Assembly (NCBI GenBank): GCA_947629755.1
Contig: CANREY010000009.1
Span: 1-42,271 of the forward strand
Reading direction: 5' to 3'
Length of the DNA stretch: 42,271 bases
Source of the DNA: an uncultured Oscillospiraceae bacterium
GTDB taxonomy: Bacteria > Bacillota > Clostridia > Oscillospirales > Oscillospiraceae
How positions within the stretch are numbered: position 1 is the first letter of the stretch; each line of letters begins with the position of its first letter. Positions 6,619 through 14,227 of this stretch are shown one piece after another. Made by a program: the position numbers and the translations under genes. The notes beneath the pieces are model-generated. The model was not told the DNA's origin. It made no database searches and saw only the letters and a list, made by a program, of their open reading frames with translations.

Positions 6619-6800
6619 TGTCGAAAAAGGCCTGCGGCCTTTTCCGACAAAGGGGAACGTGCGAAAAATATCGCAAAAAGGCCTGCGGGCCTATTTGCGA
6701 TATTTTTCTGCCGTTTTGCTTCGCGCGCCGCCAAAGGCGGCACACTCCGCAAAACAAAAGGGATTTTTTCTGACGCACATGTCATCAGAAAAAATATTTG
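6619..6800 (+). repeat. Four-hairpin dispersed repeat, copy A
   Basis: Hairpins at 6619-6649 (TGTCG...CGACA), 6663-6707, 6711-6758 (outer GTTTTGC/GCAAAAC, inner GCCGCC-AAA-GGCGGC) and 6764-6795. They are separated by the blocks AGGGGAACGTGCG and CTGCC, and the element ends in ATTTGA. It fills the 329-bp space between the convergent mecR1-like gene and gpmI. Copies B, C and D share the order and linkers but have different stems. Confidence 0.75.
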
Positions 6801-6823
6801 AATTTGAGTTTTTTGACAATCTG

Positions 6824-6855
6824 AAAAAGAAAGACGCGGGGGCGTCCTTCCTTTT
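6824..6855 (-). terminator. Terminator of gpmI
   Basis: Read on the - strand: AAGGAAGGACGC, loop, GCGTCTTTCTTTTT. It is positioned 18 bp after the gpmI stop and nearly identical to the terminator at 6583-6613. Confidence 0.75.
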
Positions 6856-6872
6856 GTCGTTAATATGGGGTT

Positions 6873-8396
6873 TTAGCCGATGAGGCTCTTGCCGGTCATC
6901 TCGTGGGGCTTTTCGATGCCCATGAGGTCCAGCATGGTGGGGCAGATGTCGGCAAGGCGGCCGTCGTGGAGGGATTTGACCTCCGGCGCGCCCACGATGA
7001 AGAAGGGCACGGGGTTCGTGGTGTGGGCGGTGTGGGGGGTGCCGTCCTCGGCGATCATCTTGTCGGCGTTGCCGTGGTCGGCGGTTATGAGGCACACGCC
7101 GCCTGCCTTCATGACGGCGTCCACCACCTTGCCAACGCACTCGTCAACCGTCTCAACGGCCTTGACGGCGGCCTCGAATACGCCGGTGTGGCCAACCATG
7201 TCGCAGTTTGCGAAGTTTAAGACTATGGCGTCGTACTTGCCGGTCTCGATGCGCTTGACGCACTCGTCGGCCACCTTGCGGGCGCTCATTTCGGGTATGA
7301 GGTCGTAGGTGGGGAACTCCTTGGGGGACGGGATAAGGGCCCGGTCCTCGCCGTCGTAGACCTGCTCCGTGCCGCCGTTGAAGAAGAAGGTCACATGGGC
7401 GTACTTCTCGGTCTCGGCTATTCTGAGCTGCTTCATGCCCCGCTTTGCCACGATCTCACCGAAGGTGTTGGTCAGCTCCTCCGGCGGGAAGGCCACGGTG
7501 ACGTTGGGCATGGTGGCGTCGTACTGGGTGGTGCAGACGTATTTTACGGGGAAGAAGCCGCGTTTACGCTCAAAGCCGGTGAAATCCGGGTCCACAAAGG
7601 TCCGGGTGATCTCACGGGCCCTGTCGGGGCGGAAGTTTGTAAAGATGACGCTGTCCCCGGCCTTGACAGTGCCCTCAGGGGCGCAGACCGTGGGGACCAC
7701 GAACTCGTCGGTGACGCCGGCGTCGTAGCTTGCCTGCATCACGTGGACGGGGTCGGGGTCGATGTTGCCCTCGCCGCAGACCATGGCGTTATAGGCCTTC
7801 TCCACTCTGTCCCAGCGGTTATCCCGGTCCATGGCGTAAAAGCGCCCGGCGATGGTGGCTATCTTGCCAACGCCGATCTCAGCGCACTTATTGACGCACT
7901 CCTCGATGTACTCCTTGCCGGAGGAGGGGGGCACGTCCCGGCCGTCCATGAAGCAGTGGATATAGACCTTGGAAAGGCCCCGGCGCTTGGCCATCTCAAG
8001 GAAGGCCCATGTGTGGGTGTTGTGGCTGTGGACGCCGCCGGGGGACATGAGGCCCATGAGGTGCAACGCCCCGCCGCTCTCCTTGGCCGCGTCCATGGCG
8101 GCGATGTACTCCTTGTTTTCAAAGAAGCTTCCGTCCCTGATGGCCACGGTTATGCGGGGCAGGTCCTGAAACACCACGCGGCCGGCGCCGATGTTGGTGT
8201 GGCCAACCTCGCTGTTGCCCATCTGGCCCGCCGGCAGGCCCACGTCCTCGCCGCTGGCCTGAAGCTTGCACATGGGGCTTTCGGCCATGAGCTTATCAAG
8301 ATTCGGAGTTTTCGCGGCGGCGATGGCGTTTATCTTGGGGTCGGGAGCGTCGATGCCGAAGCCGTCCATTATAATCAAAGTTACGGGTCTTTTCAT
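6873..8396 (-). CDS. gpmI: 2,3-bisphosphoglycerate-independent phosphoglycerate mutase
   Basis: Interconverts 3- and 2-phosphoglycerate using two Mn ions and a phosphoserine. The 507 residues are of standard length. The N-terminal metal site is in MDGFG. The phospho-serine lies in GQMGNSEVGHTNIGAGR near residue 61, the substrate-binding region is HCFMDGRDVPPSSG, and the C-terminal metal site is LITADHGNAD near 439. ATG at 8396 has GGGAGG about 8 nt upstream. It is the last gene of pgk-tpiA-gpmI, separated from tpiA by 102 bp that contain a strong hairpin but no obvious promoter. It ends facing the mecR1-like gene across repeat copy A. Confidence 0.97.
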   Translation of the reverse strand: MKRPVTLIIMDGFGIDAPDPKINAIAAAKTPNLDKLMAESPMCKLQASGEDVGLPAGQMGNSEVGHTNIGAGRVVFQDLPRITVAIRDGSFFENKEYIAAMDAAKESGGALHLMGLMSPGGVHSHNTHTWAFLEMAKRRGLSKVYIHCFMDGRDVPPSSGKEYIEECVNKCAEIGVGKIATIAGRFYAMDRDNRWDRVEKAYNAMVCGEGNIDPDPVHVMQASYDAGVTDEFVVPTVCAPEGTVKAGDSVIFTNFRPDRAREITRTFVDPDFTGFERKRGFFPVKYVCTTQYDATMPNVTVAFPPEELTNTFGEIVAKRGMKQLRIAETEKYAHVTFFFNGGTEQVYDGEDRALIPSPKEFPTYDLIPEMSARKVADECVKRIETGKYDAIVLNFANCDMVGHTGVFEAAVKAVETVDECVGKVVDAVMKAGGVCLITADHGNADKMIAEDGTPHTAHTTNPVPFFIVGAPEVKSLHDGRLADICPTMLDLMGIEKPHEMTGKSLIG

Positions 8397-8462
8397 AAAA
8401 ATACCTCCCAGAAAATTTAGAGGGGCGGGCAGGTTTTTTCCGGCCCATGCGGGAATATCCCG

Positions 8463-8488
8463 AATGGCCGCCCAAAGGGGCGGCCATT
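8463..8488. other. Hairpin in the tpiA-gpmI spacer
   Basis: AATGGCCGCCC / GGGCGGCCATT is a perfect 11-bp stem 11 bp after the tpiA stop. There is no T run on either strand, so it is more likely an mRNA stabiliser or processing site than a terminator. Confidence 0.5.
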
Positions 8489-8498
8489 ATATGGATTT

Positions 8499-9275
8499 TT
8501 ATTCTTCCTGATTGGCGGCGTTGATTATTGCCGCGTACTTCTCAGGGACAAGGGACGCGCCGCCGATGAGGCCGCCGTCGATGTCCGGCTGGGCCAGAAG
8601 GTCGTAGGCGTTCTTCTCGTTCATGGAGCCGCCGTAGAGGATCGGGGTGGCGCGGGCCACTCTCGCCCCGTGGAGACTGCGAATGACGGCCCTTATGAGC
8701 TTGCATATCTCGTTGGCGTCCTCCGGGGTGGCGGTGCGGCCGGTGCCGATGGCCCAGATGGGCTCGTAGGCTATGACGATCTTGCGTATCTTCTCGGTGG
8801 GCACGCCGGCGATAGCGGTCTTGACCTGATAGCGTATGAGCTCCTCGGTGACGCCCATGTCACGCTGCTCTAAGCTCTCGCCCACGCAGATTATGGGCAT
8901 GAGGCCGGCCTCGATGGCGGTCTTTACCTTCTTGTTGACGGTCACGTCCGTCTCGCCGAAATACTGGCGGCGCTCGGAGTGGCCCACTATGACGTACTTC
9001 ACGCCAAGATCCCTGAGCATCTCGCCGGAGACCTCGCCGGTGTAGGCCCCGCGCTCATACTCGCTTATGTTCTGGGCACCCACGTTTATGTGGTTGCCCC
9101 AGAGGACGCGGCTGGCGACGTGAAGGTCCACGAAGGGGGCGCATATGACGGCCTCACACCACTTGTTGCGGGGGACGATGCTCCTCACGGCCTCGGCAAA
9201 GCCCCGGACCACGGAGGGCACCATGTTCATTTTCCAGTTGCCTGCTATTATAACTCTGCGATATTTCCTGTTCAT
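8499..9275 (-). CDS. tpiA: Triosephosphate isomerase
   Basis: Interconverts dihydroxyacetone phosphate and glyceraldehyde 3-phosphate. The 258 residues fit the family. The catalytic Lys is in AGNWKMN near residue 13, the catalytic His in VGHSERRQYF near 97, and the catalytic Glu in AYEPIWAIGTG near 168. The phosphate-binding YGGSMNEKNA and GGLIGGASL motifs are near the C-terminus. ATG at 9275 has AAGGAG upstream and lies 15 bp after the pgk stop, so the two genes are cotranscribed. Confidence 0.97.
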   Translation of the reverse strand: MNRKYRRVIIAGNWKMNMVPSVVRGFAEAVRSIVPRNKWCEAVICAPFVDLHVASRVLWGNHINVGAQNISEYERGAYTGEVSGEMLRDLGVKYVIVGHSERRQYFGETDVTVNKKVKTAIEAGLMPIICVGESLEQRDMGVTEELIRYQVKTAIAGVPTEKIRKIVIAYEPIWAIGTGRTATPEDANEICKLIRAVIRSLHGARVARATPILYGGSMNEKNAYDLLAQPDIDGGLIGGASLVPEKYAAIINAANQEE

Positions 9276-9290
9276 GCCGCTTAGTTCTCC

Positions 9291-10571
9291 TTACCTGTCT
9301 AAGAGGCACGCTACGCCCGGCAGCTCCTTGCCCTCCAAAAACTCAAGGGACGCGCCGCCGCCGGTGGAGATGTGGGTTATCTTGTCGGCAAAGCCAAGCT
9401 GTTCGCAGGCCGCCGCGGAGTCGCCGCCGCCCACGATGGAGATGCAGTCGGAGTCGGCCAGGGCCTTTGCCACGGCGACGGTGCCGGCGGCAAGGGTGGG
9501 ATTCTCAAATACGCCCATGGGGCCGTTCCAGACGACGGTCTTGGCCTCCATGACGGCCTTGGCGAATATCTCGCGGGTCTTCTCGCCGATGTCGAGACCC
9601 ATCTTGTCGGCGGGTATGGCGTCGGAGGCCACGGTCTCAACGGCGATGGGGCCGTCGATGGGGTCGGGGAAGGAGGGGGCCACAACGGTGTCAACGGGCA
9701 GGAGGAGCTTTACGCCGTTCTTCTCGGCCTTGGCCATCATGTCCTTGCAGTAATCTAACTTCTCGCTGTCAAGAAGGCTGGTGCCAACGGAATAGCCCTT
9801 GGCGGCCATGAAGGTGTAGGCCATGCCGCCGCCGATGATGAGGGTGTCCACCTTCTCAAGGAGGTTGGAGATGACGTTGAGCTTATCGGAGACCTTGGCC
9901 CCGCCCAGAATGGCCACAAAGGGGCGGTCGGGGTTTGCAAGTGCCTTGCCCATGACGCCCAGCTCCTTCTCAATAAGGAAGCCGGAGACGGCGGGCAGGT
10001 ACTGGGCCACGCCGGCGGTGGAGGCGTGGGCGCGGTGGACGGCGCCGAAGGCGTCGGAGACGTAGACGTCGGCAAGGCTTGCCAGCTCCTTGGCAAACTC
10101 CGGGTCGTTCTTGGTCTCGCCCTTATTGAAACGGGTGTTCTGGAGAAGCATGATCTCGCCGGGCTTCAGCGCGGCGGCCTTGGCCTTGACGTCGTCATTC
10201 ACCACATTGATGTCGCCGGCCAGCGTCACCGGCTTGCCGAGCAGTTCGCTCAGGCGCTTCGCCACGGGCTCCATGCACAGTGCCTCAAGGGACTTCTGCC
10301 ACTTGGCCTCGGTCAGGTCCTCAGGGGCCTTGCCCTTCTCGGCCTGCTTCTTGGCCCACTTATCGAAGCTGGGCTCCGGCTTTCCAAGATGTGAACAGGC
10401 GATGACAGCGCAACCTTGATCAAGGAGGTATTTGATGGTGGGGACAGCCGCCACGATGCGCTTGTCGCTGGTGATGACTCCGCCCTTGAGGGGGACGTTG
10501 AAGTCACAGCGAAGGAGCACCTTCTTACCGGCAAGGTCGATGTCACGGACTGATTTCTTGTTGTAGTTCAT
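9291..10571 (-). CDS. pgk: Phosphoglycerate kinase, with an insertion near residues 62-98
   Basis: Transfers phosphate from 1,3-bisphosphoglycerate to ADP. The protein is 426 residues; most bacterial enzymes are about 390-400. The extra length is a charged segment between SHLGKP and [14 protein letters not shown] (residues about 62-98, containing [18 protein letters not shown]). The family motifs are present: [10 protein letters not shown], the nucleotide site [24 protein letters not shown] and [13 protein letters not shown] near 380. ATG at 10571 is preferred over an in-frame ATG 18 bp upstream because AGGAGA lies about 7 nt before it. A TATAAT (10604-10599, - strand) lies 28 bp upstream with only a weak -35. 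First gene of pgk-tpiA-gpmI. Confidence 0.96.
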   Translation of the reverse strand: MNYNKKSVRDIDLAGKKVLLRCDFNVPLKGGVITSDKRIVAAVPTIKYLLDQGCAVIACSHLGKPEPSFDKWAKKQAEKGKAPEDLTEAKWQKSLEALCMEPVAKRLSELLGKPVTLAGDINVVNDDVKAKAAALKPGEIMLLQNTRFNKGETKNDPEFAKELASLADVYVSDAFGAVHRAHASTAGVAQYLPAVSGFLIEKELGVMGKALANPDRPFVAILGGAKVSDKLNVISNLLEKVDTLIIGGGMAYTFMAAKGYSVGTSLLDSEKLDYCKDMMAKAEKNGVKLLLPVDTVVAPSFPDPIDGPIAVETVASDAIPADKMGLDIGEKTREIFAKAVMEAKTVVWNGPMGVFENPTLAAGTVAVAKALADSDCISIVGGGDSAAACEQLGFADKITHISTGGGASLEFLEGKELPGVACLLDR

Positions 10572-10635
10572 GGTTCTTCTCCTATCCATAAAATATTGAT
10601 TATATTATTGACCCGTTAAGGGATAACGCGCGAAA

Positions 10636-11118
10636 TTATCTCAGCATTGACCCCGTACCGGCAAGGTCCGGGAAGCCCTGCTGTCTTAAGGCCTCGTAGC
10701 AAAGTACCGCCACGGAGTTTGCGAGATTTAAGCTCCTTGCGTCCTCGCGCATGGGGATACGCACGCATTTACCGTAGTAACGCTGACGGAAAAACTCAGG
10801 AAGGCCAGCCGTCTCCTTGCCGAAGACGAGCCAGCAGCCGTCCTTATATTCCGCCTCGTGGTAGGCTCTCGGCGCTTTCGTTGTGGCCAGCCACAGATCG
10901 TCGCCCGCGTGGAGGGATAAAAACTCCTCAAGGCCGTCGTACACGGTGATGTCCACCATGTGCCAGTAGTCAAGTCCGGCACGCTTCACGGCCCGGTCGG
11001 ATATGTCAAAGCCCAGCGGGCGCACAAGGTGGAGGCGTGAGCGCGTGGCGGCGCAGGTCCGGGCGATGTTCCCGCAATTTTGCGGTATCTCCGGCTCAAC
11101 AAGCACTATATTTACCAA
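10636..11118 (-). CDS. trmL: tRNA (cytidine(34)-2'-O)-methyltransferase, SPOUT family
   Basis: Methylates the 2'-O of the wobble nucleotide of certain tRNA-Leu species with S-adenosylmethionine. The 160 residues are the usual TrmL length. Visible are the N-terminal strand and NCGNIARTCAA motif (PEIPQNCGNIARTC), the trefoil-knot SAM site LVFGKETAGLPEF near residues 95-107 and RIPMREDARSLNLANSVAV near 122-140. The start is TTG at 11118, with GAGGAG about 9 nt upstream. It has its own promoter (11152-11180) and lies 64 bp before pgk on the same strand. Confidence 0.93.
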   Translation of the reverse strand: MVNIVLVEPEIPQNCGNIARTCAATRSRLHLVRPLGFDISDRAVKRAGLDYWHMVDITVYDGLEEFLSLHAGDDLWLATTKAPRAYHEAEYKDGCWLVFGKETAGLPEFFRQRYYGKCVRIPMREDARSLNLANSVAVLCYEALRQQGFPDLAGTGSMLR

Positions 11119-11151
11119 CAGCCCTCACTCCTCAACTAAACACGCATGACT

Positions 11152-11180
11152 ATTTTAGTACAACTTTACGCACATTTCAA
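11152..11180 (-). promoter_or_regulatory. trmL promoter
   Basis: On the - strand, TTGAAA (11180-11175), 17-bp spacer, TAAAAT (11157-11152), 34 bp upstream of the TTG start. Confidence 0.65.
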
Positions 11181-11244
11181 GGGTGTTTGTTAATTTTTAC
11201 TCGATGTTTTTTTGCACAATAACATATAACGGATAAAAGTGTAA

Positions 11245-11281
11245 GAAAATCCCGGAACGGGCTTAAAAAGCTCGCTCCGGG
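11245..11281 (-). terminator. Terminator after the Ala-rich protein gene
   Basis: On the - strand CCCGGAGCGAGC, loop, GCCCGTTCCGGG, then ATTTTCTT. It lies 17 bp after the stop of the gene at 11298-11813. Confidence 0.75.
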
Positions 11282-11297
11282 TAAGTTTGTCAACAAA

Positions 11298-11813
11298 TTA
11301 CTCCTGCGGTTTATTTACGGTGGAGGCGGCGTCGTCGAAGGCCTTGGCGGCCTCGCCGGCGGCCTCCTCGGCCACGTCCGCGGCGGCCTCGGCCTGGGCC
11401 TCAACGGTGGCCTCTATGTCGTCCACGATGTGGTCGGGCTCAACCTCGATCTCCACGTCCTCCTCCACGGCGGAGAGGGAGTCCAGCTCCTCCTGCTTGG
11501 CGGCGATGTCGGCGAGGGCGGCCTCGATGGCGCTGACGGACTCGGCAAAGTCGGGGTCGGTGTTGCCGGCGTACTTCTCATAGTAGAGCTTGCCAAGCTC
11601 CGTGTACTTTTTCTTCATGGCCTCCCGCTGGGCGGCGATCTGAGCGCTCAGCTTTGTCTTTTTGGCGGTGTCCTGTGCCTTCCCCGCCACGGTCTTGGCC
11701 GCCTCGGTGGACTTGCTGGCCACGGTCTTGGCGGTCTTGGTGGTGAAATCCGCCACGCTCCCGGCGGCGTCCTTCACCTTCTGAAGTATGTTCTCAAAGT
11801 CGATGCTTGCCAT
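11298..11813 (-). CDS. Ala-rich helical hypothetical protein
   Basis: 171 residues, cytoplasmic by appearance (no signal peptide or membrane helix). Residues about 10-60 are Ala/Lys/Thr-rich repeats (TKTAKTVASKSTEAAKTVAG) that would form an amphipathic or coiled-coil helix. A central segment AMKKKYTELGKLYYEKYAG is followed by an acidic, Ala-rich tail. I have seen the KKKYTELGKLYYEKY pattern in uncharacterised Firmicute proteins that often carry a C-terminal zinc ribbon; none is present here. ATG at 11813 is chosen over longer options that overlap lgt because GGAGGT lies 7 nt before it. It follows lgt by 118 bp and ends in a strong terminator. Function unknown. Confidence 0.75.
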   Translation of the reverse strand: MASIDFENILQKVKDAAGSVADFTTKTAKTVASKSTEAAKTVAGKAQDTAKKTKLSAQIAAQREAMKKKYTELGKLYYEKYAGNTDPDFAESVSAIEAALADIAAKQEELDSLSAVEEDVEIEVEPDHIVDDIEATVEAQAEAAADVAEEAAGEAAKAFDDAASTVNKPQE

Positions 11814-11931
11814 AAGGTTTACCTCCATATGATTATTTTGTTTTGTTGTAAAAGCTCCTCTTTTTTCAAAAGAGAACGTCTGGCGGCGGTCCAGCAGGTC
11901 CTGAAGGGGCCTCAGCGCCTCGTCAAGCTCC

Positions 11932-12930
11932 TCATTCTCCACTGTCCTTCCCCTCCGTGTCCTCTTTTATTTCCGGTTCCTCTTTCGCCTCTTTTTCGGC
12001 CTCCTCCGGTAATTCCCCGGAATTTTGGGCCTCGGCGGCGGGCTCAGCTTCGGCGGGGCCCTCGACTATGGCCACATTGGCGGCTTTTTGCCGGTTTACG
12101 AACATATTTTCGGGGTCCGGGCGCCTTTTGAACCTATTATACAACAAAATAGTCACCGACGCAACAAAAAGTATGGCGGAGACGAGCTGGGATACGCGTA
12201 TGGACGTGCCCCAGAGATAGAGGCTGTCCGTCCGCAGGCCCTCGATGAACATTCTGCCGAAGCCGTACCACGCAAGATAAATGAGGAACATCTGCCCGTC
12301 GTAGGTCCGGTGCTTTTTGGAGTAAAAGTGCATGAAGGTGAAGCCTATGAGGTTCCACACGGACTCATATAAAAACGTGGGGTGGACGGAGTAGACCTTA
12401 CCCGAAGGGGTGGTCAGGACCATGCGGCAGAATATGTCCGTCTCATAGCCGAAGGCCTCACGGTTCATGAAGTTGCCCCACCGGCCCAGCGTCTGGCCGA
12501 TTATGAAGCCGAAGCAGACCATATCTAAAAAGGCGGGAATGGAGAGCTTCTTCCACCGGCAGTAGATGACGAGGGCCAGTATGGCCCCGGCGATGACACC
12601 GTACATGCCAAGGCCCCCCTCCCAGATATAGAGGACGGAGATGGGGTTTTCGCGGTAGCTCTCCCAGTGGAAGGCGCAGTAGTAGATGCGGGAGCATATG
12701 ACGGCCATGGGCACGCCAAGTATTATGACGTCGTAGACGTTGTCCGGCGTCATGCCGAACTCCCTGGACCTTTTCGCGCAGTAGAGCACCGCCAGAAGGA
12801 AGCCCGTGGCGATTATGAGGCCGTAGAAGTGGATATTGAGGGGGCCAAGCTTGAAGTAGGTGGGCGGGTCGATGGACCAGTCCCCAAGCATGGGGAAGGA
12901 GATGGACGCGTCCGGTAAGCTCTGAGGCAT
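11932..12930 (-). CDS. lgt: Prolipoprotein diacylglyceryl transferase
   Basis: Membrane enzyme that transfers diacylglycerol from phosphatidylglycerol to the lipobox cysteine of prolipoproteins, the first step of lipoprotein maturation. 332 residues with about seven membrane helices. The family motifs are IWEGGLGMYGVIAG near residue 105, the signature GRWGNFMNREAFG near 150 with its essential Arg, and HPTFLYESVWNL. The last 60 residues are a charged tail (PAEAEPAAEAQ... EEAEKEAKEEPE) that is longer than in most Lgt proteins. It lies 16 bp downstream of the M16 peptidase gene, so it is probably in the same operon. Confidence 0.96.
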   Translation of the reverse strand: MPQSLPDASISFPMLGDWSIDPPTYFKLGPLNIHFYGLIIATGFLLAVLYCAKRSREFGMTPDNVYDVIILGVPMAVICSRIYYCAFHWESYRENPISVLYIWEGGLGMYGVIAGAILALVIYCRWKKLSIPAFLDMVCFGFIIGQTLGRWGNFMNREAFGYETDIFCRMVLTTPSGKVYSVHPTFLYESVWNLIGFTFMHFYSKKHRTYDGQMFLIYLAWYGFGRMFIEGLRTDSLYLWGTSIRVSQLVSAILFVASVTILLYNRFKRRPDPENMFVNRQKAANVAIVEGPAEAEPAAEAQNSGELPEEAEKEAKEEPEIKEDTEGKDSGE

Positions 12931-12946
12931 AAGATCACCTGTCCTT

Positions 12947-14227
12947 TTATGAGTTTGGTTTGTTGTTCACAACGGAGACGGCGCACCTGTCCGGCGTGAG
13001 GTATGTCCCCAAAAACGCCCGCGCGTCCTCCTGAGTTACGGTACCCAGCACGTCCACGGTGTCGAAGTACTCATACCCCGCGAAGGACCCGGCGGCGATG
13101 TTGTAGCAGATGTTGTCGAAGGAGTTGAGGGCCCGTATTGCCCCGCCGAGGACGGTCTTTCTCCGGCGCTCGAAGAAGGCCGGGTCGAAGCCGCGGGCGG
13201 CCACGTCGGCGGCGGCCTCGAATACACGAAGGCACACCTTCTGTATGTCCCGCGTCTCCCCGCCGAAGGTGAGATGGGCCGCCCCGGCGGTATTTTCAAA
13301 GTCGCAGCCGAAGGTCTCGTTTATGAGGCCGCCGTCGTAAAGCTCCCTGTACAGCCGTGAGGCCGAGCCCATGAGGCCGGATAGGGCGAGACTGGCCGTA
13401 AGCTCGTGGCGGACGCTCTCAAGGCCCCGAAGGTCCGGCTCGGTCCTTGCCCCGGCCAAGAACATGGGCGCGCCCACGTCCATTTCCCGCTCCGTCACGG
13501 TGACCGCCGGGAGGGGGCCCTCAGGCTTCGGGGGGAGCTTTTTGGCGGTGGGCACGAGCATATCCGAAAACGCCTCCCCCGCCATATCCGCCACGCGCCT
13601 GTGGTCCACGTCCCCCACCACCACCAGCGCCATATTGGAGGGGGTGTAGAAGGCCCGGTGGCAGGTGTAGAGGGTGTCCGCGGTTATTTTTTCTATGCTC
13701 TCCGTGGTCCCCGCCACGCTCTCGCGTATGGGGGAGTGCTCGTAGAGGCACCGGAGGAGCGCGTAGTACATGGCGTCGTCCGGGTCGTCCTCCGTCATGC
13801 GTATCTCATGGGCTATTATGGCCCGCTCGCGCTCCACGGACTCGTCGGTGAAGTAGGGCTCCCTTACGAATTTCAGGAGGAGCTCAAGATTTTCGTAGAA
13901 CATATCGGCGCACTCGAAGTGGTAGGCCGTCATGTCCGGGGCGGTGAAGGCGTTGGCGTTAGCCCCCCGCTCGGATAGGGCCGTCAGGGCGTTGACGCCG
14001 TCCTCCTGCTCAAAGAGCTTGTGCTCCAAAAAGTGGGCCACGCCGGCGGGGGTGTGGTAGCTTTGGCCCTGAAGCTCAAAGCTCCTGTCGGCCCCGCCGT
14101 AATTTACGGCAAGAAAGGCCATGGCCTTTTTAAAGCCGGGCTTCGGGACCACGGACACGCGAAGGCCGGACTCCAGCTCCTCCCGCCAGATAAGCTCCCC
14201 AAGGCGGGGAAACTCAAGCTTTTTCAT
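12947..14227 (-). CDS. M16 family zinc peptidase (YmfH-like, catalytic subunit)
   Basis: 426-residue pitrilysin-type peptidase with an intact inverted zinc motif HFLEH near residues 66-70 (VAHFLEHKLFE), the following acidic residues in the FTAPDMTAYHFECADMFYENLELLL region, and the C-terminal M16 half. ATG at 14227 overlaps the upstream stop as ATGA, with GGAGGT just before it, so translation is coupled to the gene at 14224-15516. In the family an active and an inactive M16 subunit form a heterodimer. The substrate is unknown; B. subtilis YmfF/YmfH and homologues have been tied to peptide processing. lgt follows 16 bp downstream. Confidence 0.92.
   Translation of the reverse strand: MKKLEFPRLGELIWREELESGLRVSVVPKPGFKKAMAFLAVNYGGADRSFELQGQSYHTPAGVAHFLEHKLFEQEDGVNALTALSERGANANAFTAPDMTAYHFECADMFYENLELLLKFVREPYFTDESVERERAIIAHEIRMTEDDPDDAMYYALLRCLYEHSPIRESVAGTTESIEKITADTLYTCHRAFYTPSNMALVVVGDVDHRRVADMAGEAFSDMLVPTAKKLPPKPEGPLPAVTVTEREMDVGAPMFLAGARTEPDLRGLESVRHELTASLALSGLMGSASRLYRELYDGGLINETFGCDFENTAGAAHLTFGGETRDIQKVCLRVFEAAADVAARGFDPAFFERRRKTVLGGAIRALNSFDNICYNIAAGSFAGYEYFDTVDVLGTVTQEDARAFLGTYLTPDRCAVSVVNNKPNS

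Noticed and set aside
7395-8420. A 341-codon + strand frame opposite gpmI
   Set aside because: Shadow of a high-GC gene: His/Gly/Val-rich with no family pattern, while the opposite strand is an unambiguous GpmI.
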